A stretch of 50,189 bases of DNA from Gammaproteobacteria bacterium. GTDB taxonomy: Bacteria; Pseudomonadota; Gammaproteobacteria; Nevskiales; Nevskiaceae. A program made the translations under genes and the position numbers. The first letter of the stretch is position 1. Each line of letters opens with the position of its first letter. Positions 1-7,455 of this stretch are shown here, piece after piece. The DNA is taken from contig JAGWMX010000007.1 of NCBI GenBank assembly GCA_028871525.1, positions 1 to 50,189 on the forward strand, in the 5' to 3' direction. Below the pieces are notes generated by a model. The model worked only from the letters and a program-made list of their open reading frames with translations, ran no database searches and was not told the DNA's origin.

Positions 1-2
1 TT

Positions 3-227
3 CAATTCGGCAAATACTCGTTTGTCGCCTACGACCTGTTTGTCAAGCATCTCGCCTTCTACGTCAAGGACGAGATCGATTTGGGTATTGAAATCCTGCC
101 GATGAAGGCACTTCAGGCGGAGATGAGTTCCGGCGTCGCATACTATGAAGGCGAGTTCTACAACGTCGTTCGGCAAGGTCGGGGAGTACCAGCGGTTCCA
201 TTGGTAATCATCGGTATTGAGCCGTAA
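3..227 (+). CDS. BglII-like type II restriction endonuclease, C-terminal fragment
   Basis: Only the last 74 codons are present; the gene starts before the window. The peptide opens QFGKYSF and continues through SSGVAYYEGEFYN and VPAVPLVIIGI to a TAA stop. From memory of BglII, this follows its order of blocks: QFSNYPF, where the Gln is a catalytic residue of the E-V-Q motif, then SSLYYEQ, then VPIRLVGL. The family cuts short palindromic sites and acts in restriction-modification. No methyltransferase is visible downstream, so any partner lies to the left. The stretch has many A/T third positions, unlike the very GC-rich hpnK that starts 14 bases later, which suggests horizontal acquisition. 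Family assignment rests on motif order in a fragment. Confidence 0.65.
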   Translation, partial: QFGKYSFVAYDLFVKHLAFYVKDEIDLGIEILPMKALQAEMSSGVAYYEGEFYNVVRQGRGVPAVPLVIIGIEP

Positions 228-241
228 AGAGTTCCTGACCG

Positions 242-1084
242 ATGACCAGGGATGAGCGGCGCGGCCTGATTTTCACCGCCGACGATTTCGGCCTGCACCC
301 GGCCGTCAACGAGGCGGTGGAGCGCGCGCACCGCGACGGAGTGCTGACCACCGCCAGCCTGATGGTCGCCGCCCCGGCGGCGGCGGACGCCGTCGAGCGC
401 GCCGGCCGCCTGCAGCGCCTGCGCGTGGGCCTGCATCTGGTGCTGGCCGACGGTGTGCCGATGCTGCCGCGCGCGAAAATCCCCGAGCTGGTGGACGCAC
501 AGGGCCGCTTCGGCTCGGCGATGGCGCGTGACGGATTCCGGTTTTTCTTTCTGCCGCGCGTGCGCCGGCAGCTCGCCGCCGAGATCCGCGCGCAATTCGA
601 AGCCTTCGCCGCCACCAGGCTGGCGCTCGACCACGTCAACGCGCACAAACATTCCCACCTGCACCCGACAGTGCTGTCGCAGGTGCTGTCGATTGGCCGC
701 GAGTTCGGTCTGACCGCGATCCGCCTGCCGGCCGAGCCGGGCATGCCGGCGCCGCTGCGGCCGTGGATCGCGCTGATGCGCCGGCGGCTGGATCGGGCCG
801 GAATCGCGCACAACGACCGGGTTTTCGGCATCGCGCAAAGCGGGGCGATGGACGAGACCGCGCTGCTGGCAATACTGGATCGCCTACAGCCCGGCGTCAC
901 CGAGATCTATTGTCACCCCGCCAGCCACGACGGTCTGACGGCGTCGATGCGCGGCTATCGCCACACTGACGAGCTTGCGGCGCTGTGCTCGCCGCGCGTA
1001 CGGCAACGCCTTGCGGAGCTGAACCCGGCGACCGGCGGCTTCAGCGATCTGCTGACAGCACCACGCGACGGAGCGGCGGCGTGA
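242..1084 (+). CDS. hpnK: Hopanoid-associated carbohydrate deacetylase HpnK (YdjC-like)
   Basis: 280 residues. The N-terminal TADDFGLHPAVNEAV block (Asp14-Asp15) and the histidine cluster NAHKHSHLHP (about residues 133-142) are the metal-site signatures of the YdjC/ChbG deacetylase family. HpnK members are found in hopanoid loci and are thought to remove the acetyl group from GlcNAc-bearing bacteriohopanetetrol; that role is family knowledge. The reading frame ends in GTGA, shared with hpnL, so the two are translationally coupled. The start ATG lies 14 bases after the upstream nuclease stop. HpnI, which would supply its substrate, is not in the window. Confidence 0.88.
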   Translation: MTRDERRGLIFTADDFGLHPAVNEAVERAHRDGVLTTASLMVAAPAAADAVERAGRLQRLRVGLHLVLADGVPMLPRAKIPELVDAQGRFGSAMARDGFRFFFLPRVRRQLAAEIRAQFEAFAATRLALDHVNAHKHSHLHPTVLSQVLSIGREFGLTAIRLPAEPGMPAPLRPWIALMRRRLDRAGIAHNDRVFGIAQSGAMDETALLAILDRLQPGVTEIYCHPASHDGLTASMRGYRHTDELAALCSPRVRQRLAELNPATGGFSDLLTAPRDGAAA

Positions 1085-2064
1085 AGCGGGCCAGCGTCAT
1101 CGCCGGAGTACTCGGCCTGGCGGTGGCAATCGCGCTGATCGTTCATCAGGGCTGGCAGGCGATCCTGCAACTGCTGGACGCCGCCGGCTGGAGCCTGCTG
1201 TGGCTGATCCCATTCCATACGCTGCCGATCGCACTCGACGCCGAGGGCTGGCGCACGCTGCTGCGGCCACGCGACCCGCAGCGGCAGGCAACCCGGCCGT
1301 TCCTGTTCTGGATCGCCAGTGTGCGCGAGGCGGTCAACCGCCTGCTGCCGGTGGCCAGCGTCGGTGGCGAGATCGTCGGCATCCGGCTGGCGTTGCTGCG
1401 GCCGCTGTCCGGCGCCGCGGTCACGGCCAGTGTGATTCTCGAAGTGCTGCTGACCATTCTCAGCCAGTACCTTTACACCTCGCTCGGTCTGGTGCTGCTG
1501 ATCAGCCTGCTGCACCGTACGGCGATCAGCGACGCGCTGCTGTGGGGCCTGCTGGTGAGCCTGCCGGTGCCGCTGCTGCTGCTGGCGCTGCTGCGTTACG
1601 GCAACCTGTTCGCGCGTATCGAGCGGGCGCTGATCAAGCTGCTCGGCGACAGTCACAAGCTCGCCGCGCTGCTCGGCAATTCGACCGCGCTGGACGCCGA
1701 GATCCGTCTCCTGTGTCGCCACCACGCGCGGCTGTGGGCGGCGATGGGCTGGCAGTTCGCCGGCATGGTGGTCGGCAGTTTCGAGATCTGGCTGGCGCTG
1801 CGGCTGCTCGGCCACCCGGTCAACCCCTGGGAGGCGATGACGCTGGAAAGCCTGACGCTGGCGATCCGCCACTTCGCCTTCTTCGTACCCGGCGGCATCG
1901 GCGTGCAGGAAGCCGGGCTGGTGGTATTCGGACAGATGATCGGGCTTGCCGCCGACGTTTCGGTGGCGCTATCGCTGGCCAAGCGGGCGCGGGAAATCGG
2001 CTTCGGCCTGCCGGCACTGATCTCCTGGCAACTCCTGGAGACGAAACGGCTGGCCGCCGCTTGA
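1081..2064 (+). CDS. hpnL: Hopanoid-associated integral membrane protein HpnL
   Basis: 327 residues, starting at a GTG that overlaps the hpnK stop by four bases. The frame stays open upstream inside hpnK, but starting here places the first membrane helix (ASVIAGVLGLAVAIALIV) at the N-terminus. Several further hydrophobic segments follow, and the block FFVPGGIGVQEAGLVVFG near the C-terminus is typical of the lysylphosphatidylglycerol-synthase-like transmembrane superfamily to which HpnL belongs. The biochemical role is unknown; the family is recognised by its place in hopanoid clusters, and adjacency to hpnK here agrees. Confidence 0.85.
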   Translation: MKRASVIAGVLGLAVAIALIVHQGWQAILQLLDAAGWSLLWLIPFHTLPIALDAEGWRTLLRPRDPQRQATRPFLFWIASVREAVNRLLPVASVGGEIVGIRLALLRPLSGAAVTASVILEVLLTILSQYLYTSLGLVLLISLLHRTAISDALLWGLLVSLPVPLLLLALLRYGNLFARIERALIKLLGDSHKLAALLGNSTALDAEIRLLCRHHARLWAAMGWQFAGMVVGSFEIWLALRLLGHPVNPWEAMTLESLTLAIRHFAFFVPGGIGVQEAGLVVFGQMIGLAADVSVALSLAKRAREIGFGLPALISWQLLETKRLAAA

Positions 2065-2161
2065 AGGCACGCGGTGCAGATCAGGCAACACGTTGAATCC
2101 CTGATGGCGGTCGGCTCCTCTTTACGGTCATAGTAGTAGCGATATCAGCCTGAGGTTAACC

Positions 2162-3079
2162 ATGTCGGAAGCCTTCGCCACCGCCGATTATGCAATGCGC
2201 CACTGGCGCGCGCCCGAACCGGGACGGATCGAATTCGGCTCCGAGGCGCACAAGCGTGCTTTCTGCCGGATGCTGCTGGAGACGCACAACCCTTATAAAC
2301 CGGCCGTCATCGACTGGCCGCGGCTGTCGCCGCAGGCGCTGGCCCGCGTCACTTCGTTGCCGATCTGGGACATCGCGGTGCAAACCGAGGGCCGCGCGTC
2401 GATCCGCGTCGCCAGTTTCGCCGAAACCGTCACCGATCCGCTGCTGCGGCAGGCGCTGGATCTGGACGGCGCCGAGGAGGCGCGCCACAAGATCGTGCTG
2501 TCCAAGCTGGTCGAGGCCTACGGCATCCCGCTCGCGCCGGAGCCGGAATATCAAAAACCCACGGATCCCGAATGGGCGTGGCTGGTCACCGGCTATTCCG
2601 AGTGCATCGACAGCTTTTTCGCTTTTGGCCTGTTCGAAGCCGCACGGCGTTCCGGCTATTTCCCGCCGGAGCTGGTCGAGACCTTCGAGCCGGTGATGCA
2701 GGAGGAAGGCCGCCACATCCTGTTTTTCGTCAACTGGGCGATCTGGTACCGGCGCAACCTGCCGTGGTGGCGCCGACCGTGGTTTTTAGTCAAGACCCTG
2801 GCGGTGTGGGTGTTCCTGATCTGGGAGCGCATCGGCATCGCCCGCGGCCTGGACGGCCAGGGCGAGATGCGGGACGCCAACTTCACCGCCACCGGCGCCG
2901 AACAGATCGGCGTGGACATAAACCCGCGCGAGCTGCTCGAGATCTGCCTGGCCGAAAACCAGCGCCGCATGGCCGGCTACGACACACGCTTGCCGCGCCC
3001 GCGGCTGGTGCCGTTTTTCGCCCGGCTGGCGAGCCGGCTGCTGCGCGACCGGCGCGTCCCTTCCGGTCAATCGAGATAA
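2162..3079 (+). CDS. Ferritin-like di-iron protein in the hopanoid locus
   Basis: 305 residues. The four-helix di-iron pattern can be read: Glu76 (QTEGRA), Glu106xxHis109 (EEARH), Glu147 (YSECID) and Glu182xxHis185 (QEEGRH). A hydrophobic stretch at about 203-224 (WWRRPWFLVKTLAVWVFLIW) looks like a membrane anchor. The ribosome site CTGAGG lies 7 bases before ATG. The gene converges on hpnA with a 13-base overlap of 3' ends. Related ferritin-like proteins include oxygenases, desaturases and demethylases as well as iron stores; the membrane segment and context make a hopanoid- or lipid-modifying oxidase a reasonable guess, but nothing in the sequence proves it. Confidence 0.7.
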   Translation: MSEAFATADYAMRHWRAPEPGRIEFGSEAHKRAFCRMLLETHNPYKPAVIDWPRLSPQALARVTSLPIWDIAVQTEGRASIRVASFAETVTDPLLRQALDLDGAEEARHKIVLSKLVEAYGIPLAPEPEYQKPTDPEWAWLVTGYSECIDSFFAFGLFEAARRSGYFPPELVETFEPVMQEEGRHILFFVNWAIWYRRNLPWWRRPWFLVKTLAVWVFLIWERIGIARGLDGQGEMRDANFTATGAEQIGVDINPRELLEICLAENQRRMAGYDTRLPRPRLVPFFARLASRLLRDRRVPSGQSR

Positions 3080-4065
3080 CCGTTGTCGCGGTACCAGCGC
3101 ACGGCGTCCTCCAGCGCCTGCCGCGCCGGCCGCGGCCGATAGCCGAGTTCCTGTATCGCCTTGCGGCTTGAAAAGAACATCCGCTTGCGGGACATCCGCA
3201 CTTCCTCGACGGTGGCGATCGGCCTGCCACCGGTCAGTCGCGCCACGCCCTCGGCGAGGTAAGCGATCGGCAGCACCAGGCCGTGCGGCAGCCGCACTCG
3301 GGGCGGCTTGCGGCCGGCGATCCCGGCGATCCCGGCCAGGATCTGCGCCAGCGTCAGGTCGGTGCCGCCGAGCACATAGCGTTCGCCGGTACGGCCGCGC
3401 TCGAAAGCCAACCGATGGCCCTCGGCGACATCGTCGACGTGCACCACGTTCAGGCCGGTATCGACGTAGGCCGGCAAACGCCCTGCGGCAGCGTCGATCA
3501 CGATGCGCCCGGTTGGCGTCGGCTTGCGGTCGCGCGGACCGATCGGTGTCGAGGGATTGACGATGACGACGTCCTGGCCGGCGCCCGCCGCTTCCAGCGC
3601 CACCTGCTCGGCCAGATACTTGCTGCGCTTGTAGTGGCCGATCATGTCGGCCAGCGTCACCGGCGTGTCCTCGGCGCCGGGGGCGCCATCCTTGGGAATG
3701 CCGAGCGTGGCCACGCTGCTGGTGTAAACCACCCGCGCCACGCCGGCGTCAGCCGCAGCGCGCAGCAGGTTGCGGGTTCCATCGACGTTGGCGGCGTACA
3801 GCGGCGCCGGATCCGGCGCCCATAACCGATAGTCGGCGGCGACGTGAAACACCGCCCGGCAACCGGTGGCGGCCAGCGCCAGCCGCTCGGGGTCGGTCAG
3901 ATCGCCGTCGACGATTTCGGCCGTCAGCCCTTCGAGATTGCGGCGATCGGAGCTCTGCCGCACCAGCAGGCGCAGCTCGAAACCGTGCCGCTGCAGATTG
4001 CGGGCGACCGCACAGCCGACGAAACCGGTGGCGCCGGTGACCAGAGCCTTCATCGCCGCCTGCAT
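3067..4065 (-). CDS. hpnA: Hopanoid-associated NAD-dependent sugar epimerase HpnA
   Basis: 332 residues of the extended short-chain dehydrogenase/NDP-sugar epimerase fold. TGATGFVG forms the N-terminal nucleotide-binding loop, and YKRSK supplies the catalytic YxxxK pair. The chosen ATG at 4065 has GAGG 8 bases upstream; a second ATG at 4053 (MKALVTGATGFVG) matches the family's usual N-terminus and could be the true start. It is the last gene of the sqs-shc-hpnG-hpnN-hpnA operon, beginning about 10 bases after the hpnN stop. HpnA members co-occur with hopanoid synthesis; the exact substrate is not established. Confidence 0.88.
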   Translation of the reverse strand: MQAAMKALVTGATGFVGCAVARNLQRHGFELRLLVRQSSDRRNLEGLTAEIVDGDLTDPERLALAATGCRAVFHVAADYRLWAPDPAPLYAANVDGTRNLLRAAADAGVARVVYTSSVATLGIPKDGAPGAEDTPVTLADMIGHYKRSKYLAEQVALEAAGAGQDVVIVNPSTPIGPRDRKPTPTGRIVIDAAAGRLPAYVDTGLNVVHVDDVAEGHRLAFERGRTGERYVLGGTDLTLAQILAGIAGIAGRKPPRVRLPHGLVLPIAYLAEGVARLTGGRPIATVEEVRMSRKRMFFSSRKAIQELGYRPRPARQALEDAVRWYRDNGYLD

Positions 4066-4075
4066 GGCACGAGCC

Positions 4076-6718
4076 TCAGAAGTCCACCCGCGGGGCACCG
4101 TAGCGCCGCGCGATCAGGCTGGGCAGCAGCACCAGCGCACAGAACAGCGTCGCCGCCAACCCCAGCGTCAGCAGCAGCCCCATGCTGACCATGCCCGGGT
4201 GCTTGGCCAGCATCAGGTTGCCGAAGTTGGCGATGGTGATCAGCCCACCGAAGGTGACCGCCCGCGCGGTGCTGGTCTGCAGCAGATTGACGCCTTCGCG
4301 CGCCGCCTCCCGGCCGCGCTGCACGATATAAACGCCGTAATCGACGCCGACGCCGAGCACCAGCGGCAGCGCGATGATGTTGGCGAAATTCAGCGGCACA
4401 CCGAGCAGCACCATCGACGCCAGCGTATACAGCGCGGCCAGCGCCAGCGGGATCAACACCAGCAGCGTGTCGGTGAGGCTGCGCAGCAGCACCAGCAGCA
4501 GCACGGTGATGGCGATCAGCGAATAGGTGAACGCCTGCCGGAACGCGGTGACCATCGCCCGACCCGATTCCAGCGCCACCACCGGCGGGCCGACGGCGGT
4601 CGGCGCGACGCCGCGCACCTGATCGACGAAGCGCGCGATCGCAGCATTGTTGTCGAGAATCTCCCGGGGCCAGACCTCGACACGCCAATCGCCGGCGGCG
4701 TCGATCCAGCGCGACACCAGCTCCGGCGGCAGATCGGCGCGGGTCACCGGCTGCGCCTGCAGCGCCGTGGCGAGCTGCGCCAGATGGTCCGGCAGGCCGC
4801 CGAGCAGCGCCTCGCGCAGCCGTCCGAGCAGCGCCGGCCGCTGTGCCGCCGGCAACTGCTGCAGCCGGGCGTCGAAGCGCACCAGCGCCTGGCGCAGAGC
4901 CGTCGCCTGCGACGGGTCGGCAGTTTGATCGCCGGCCAGCGCCGCCGCCAGCGCCCGCAGCGAAGCCGCATCCTGCGGGTCGGCGCGCAACCGCACGTCG
5001 CCGGCGCTGGCCAGCTCTGGACCGAGCGTGAAGATCAGATCCTGGATTGTCGCCAGCTTGGCCTGCTGCTCGTCGGGGACGAAGCTGTCCAGCGTCAGCG
5101 TCTGTTTGACCAGCGGCAACGCCGCCAGCCGCCGCGCCAGGGTCTGCGCATCGGCCTCGTTCGGCGCCAGCGCCGACAGCGTCAGCGTCGGGATATTCGG
5201 ATCGGCCAGCAGCTTGCGAAAGGCGGTCACCGACTCGCTGTGCGGATCGCGAAGGTCCAGCGGATTGAAGTCAAAAGACAGGCGCGGCACCAGCAGCAGC
5301 GCGAAACCGGCGACCAGCGCCGCGCCGATCCACAACCCGCGCGCGTAGCGGTAGGGCCATATCGCCAGGCGCGAGAACACGCCGCCGCCGGCCGGTTGCA
5401 GACGGATGCGCTCGGCGTCCGGCGGCAACAGCGCGATCAGCGCCGGCAGCAGGGTCAGGCTTAAGCCCAGGCTGATAAACATGCCGGCGCCGGAGATCAG
5501 ACCCAGCTCGGCGATGCCGGTGAAATCGGTCGGAGTGAAGGCGAAGAAACCCAGCGAAGTGGTGGCCGCACAAACCATCATGAAACCGCCGACGTCGCCG
5601 GCGGCCAGCGACAGGCCGCGGCGCGACTCCAATCCCTGCCCGACGCGCTCGCGGTATTGCATGGTCAGGTATAGCGCGTAGTCAATGCCCAAGCCCACGT
5701 ACAGCACGCCGAAAGCCACCGAAATCATGTTCAGGTGGCCAATCGCCACCGCCGCGAACGCCGCAGTGGCCAGCAGGCCGTAGATCAGCGTCACCACCGC
5801 CGCCAATACCAGCCGCAGCGAGCGCAGCGCCAGAAACAGCAGCGCCGCCACCATCACCATCGCCACCGACAGCGCCAGCAGCGCGCCGGAGGTGGCGGTC
5901 TGCAGCTCTTCGTGCTCCATCGCCACGTCACCGGTCAGCCGCACGCGCACGCCGTGGGCCGCCTCCAGATGCAGCGCGGCGACCGCCGCTCGTACCGCCG
6001 CGATCGGTTTGGCCGCCGGCAGCATCTGCGTGTAGTCGAACACCGGCGTCACGGCGATGAAACGCTGCTTCGGCGATGCCTCCATCGAACCGGTGCCCTG
6101 CCCCATCAGCGACTGCCAGGACAGCTGGTAAAAATGTCCGTCGGTGGTGGCCCGGACGCCCTCGGCGATAGCGCTGAACGCCGGCGCCAGATCGAAGCCG
6201 GCGGCACCAGCGTCGCCCAGCGCACGCTGCAGCAGCGTGGCCAAACCGTCGAGGCTGGGGTTCTGCGCCAACGCGCCGAGGAACGGCTGCGCCAGGCTCA
6301 GTTCGTCGCCGAGCTCACGCAATTGCGGCAACGACAGAAACAATAAACCCTCGCGCTGGAAGAACGGCGCGACTTCCGGCGCGGACACCGCCTCGAACAG
6401 CTGCGGCTGCGATTGCAGCTTGGCCACCAGCCGGCGCTGCGCGCTGTCGGCCAGCTCCGGGGTGTCGGCGTCGATCACCACCAACAGCACATTGCTCAGC
6501 TGCGGGAACTCCCGATCTAGCCGCTGCTCGGCCTGACGCCAAGGCAGCTGCGCCGAAATCAGGTTCTGGTTGTCGGTATCCACCGTCAACCGCTGGCTGA
6601 CCAGCCACAGCATCGTCACCCCCCCTGCCAGCGCCAGCAGCAGCACCAGCGGTGCCCGCCGCTGGACACCGTCCACCCAGCGGCTGATCGCGCGCGGCAG
6701 GCCCTGGCTGGCGCTCAT
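4076..6718 (-). CDS. hpnN: Hopanoid RND transporter HpnN
   Basis: 880 residues, about the family's usual length. It has the duplicated RND plan: an N-terminal helix (LVLLLALAGGVTMLWLV), a large periplasmic loop, a first helix bundle (about 265-430), a second loop and a second bundle at the C-terminus (about 715-870). Charged membrane signatures such as GVLYVGLGIDYALYLTMQYRE and GVGVDYGVYIVQRGRE mark both repeats. HpnN homologues move hopanoids to the outer membrane; this is family knowledge. Its ATG overlaps the hpnG TGA (ATGA), which shows tight operon coupling. Confidence 0.92.
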   Translation of the reverse strand: MSASQGLPRAISRWVDGVQRRAPLVLLLALAGGVTMLWLVSQRLTVDTDNQNLISAQLPWRQAEQRLDREFPQLSNVLLVVIDADTPELADSAQRRLVAKLQSQPQLFEAVSAPEVAPFFQREGLLFLSLPQLRELGDELSLAQPFLGALAQNPSLDGLATLLQRALGDAGAAGFDLAPAFSAIAEGVRATTDGHFYQLSWQSLMGQGTGSMEASPKQRFIAVTPVFDYTQMLPAAKPIAAVRAAVAALHLEAAHGVRVRLTGDVAMEHEELQTATSGALLALSVAMVMVAALLFLALRSLRLVLAAVVTLIYGLLATAAFAAVAIGHLNMISVAFGVLYVGLGIDYALYLTMQYRERVGQGLESRRGLSLAAGDVGGFMMVCAATTSLGFFAFTPTDFTGIAELGLISGAGMFISLGLSLTLLPALIALLPPDAERIRLQPAGGGVFSRLAIWPYRYARGLWIGAALVAGFALLLVPRLSFDFNPLDLRDPHSESVTAFRKLLADPNIPTLTLSALAPNEADAQTLARRLAALPLVKQTLTLDSFVPDEQQAKLATIQDLIFTLGPELASAGDVRLRADPQDAASLRALAAALAGDQTADPSQATALRQALVRFDARLQQLPAAQRPALLGRLREALLGGLPDHLAQLATALQAQPVTRADLPPELVSRWIDAAGDWRVEVWPREILDNNAAIARFVDQVRGVAPTAVGPPVVALESGRAMVTAFRQAFTYSLIAITVLLLVLLRSLTDTLLVLIPLALAALYTLASMVLLGVPLNFANIIALPLVLGVGVDYGVYIVQRGREAAREGVNLLQTSTARAVTFGGLITIANFGNLMLAKHPGMVSMGLLLTLGLAATLFCALVLLPSLIARRYGAPRVDF

Positions 6719-7455
6719 GCCGCGGCGCCGGTTCGGGGGTTACGCAATGCCGGGCCGAGCGCGCGCGCGGCGCGGGTCATCGCCCGCCGCGCCAACGCGA
6801 AACGCCACGCCAGACGCAACAGTCCCAGCAGATCCTGCGGCCGCCGCGCCAGCGCCGCGCACAGCCGCGCCGGTTGCGCACGGCCGCCGGCATCCAGTGC
6901 CACCGCCACTGCCCGCGGCAGCGCCTGATCGGCGGCGTCGACGATGACGCGCACGGCGACGAACGGCAGCCCGTGCTCGGCCGCCACCGTCGCTACCGCG
7001 GCGCTCTCCATGTCCACCGCCGCCGCACCGGTGCGGGTAAAGGCCTCGCGCTTGGCGCCGCGGCTGCCGAGCAGCACGGTACTACCGAGCAAGCTGCCGC
7101 CGACCACCCGTCCACAGCCGTGCAGCGCCCGCTGCAGGCGCCTATGCCAACGTTCGTCGATATGCCAAACGGCACCGCCAGCGTCGACGACATGCTGCGG
7201 CAGCACGATATCGCCGGCGCCAAGCTGCGGATCCAGACCGCCGGCAGTGCCCCAGCTCACCAGCGCGATCACGTTGGCCGCTACCAGCTGCTGGGCCGCG
7301 CGCCGCGCCGCGGTTTCACCAACCCCACACACCGCCAACCAGGCGCCGTCGCCGAAGCTGCGCAGCTCACCGGCACGCGCCGATGCACCGATCAGTGCCC
7401 GGGCCTCGGCCGGCAAGGCGACCACGAAACCGGCACCGTTGGCGCGAGCATTCAT
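6715..7455 (-). CDS. hpnG: Adenosylhopane phosphorylase HpnG
   Basis: 246 residues of the nucleoside phosphorylase fold. The substrate-binding motif VDMESAAVATVA is present at about residues 150-160, and SWGTAGGLDP matches the phosphate-binding glycine loop. HpnG releases adenine from adenosylhopane to give phosphoribosyl/ribosylhopane. The frame is open further upstream into shc, but the ATG at 7455 overlaps the shc stop (ATGA) and begins a normal N-terminus (MNARANGAGFVVALPAEARAL). Its partner HpnH, which makes adenosylhopane, is not in the window. Confidence 0.88.
   Translation of the reverse strand: MNARANGAGFVVALPAEARALIGASARAGELRSFGDGAWLAVCGVGETAARRAAQQLVAANVIALVSWGTAGGLDPQLGAGDIVLPQHVVDAGGAVWHIDERWHRRLQRALHGCGRVVGGSLLGSTVLLGSRGAKREAFTRTGAAAVDMESAAVATVAAEHGLPFVAVRVIVDAADQALPRAVAVALDAGGRAQPARLCAALARRPQDLLGLLRLAWRFALARRAMTRAARALGPALRNPRTGAAA

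Noticed and set aside
3842-3851. ACGTGAAACA, a half parS site
   Set aside because: Only one half of the TGTTTCACGTGAAACA palindrome matches, and it lies inside hpnA coding sequence.
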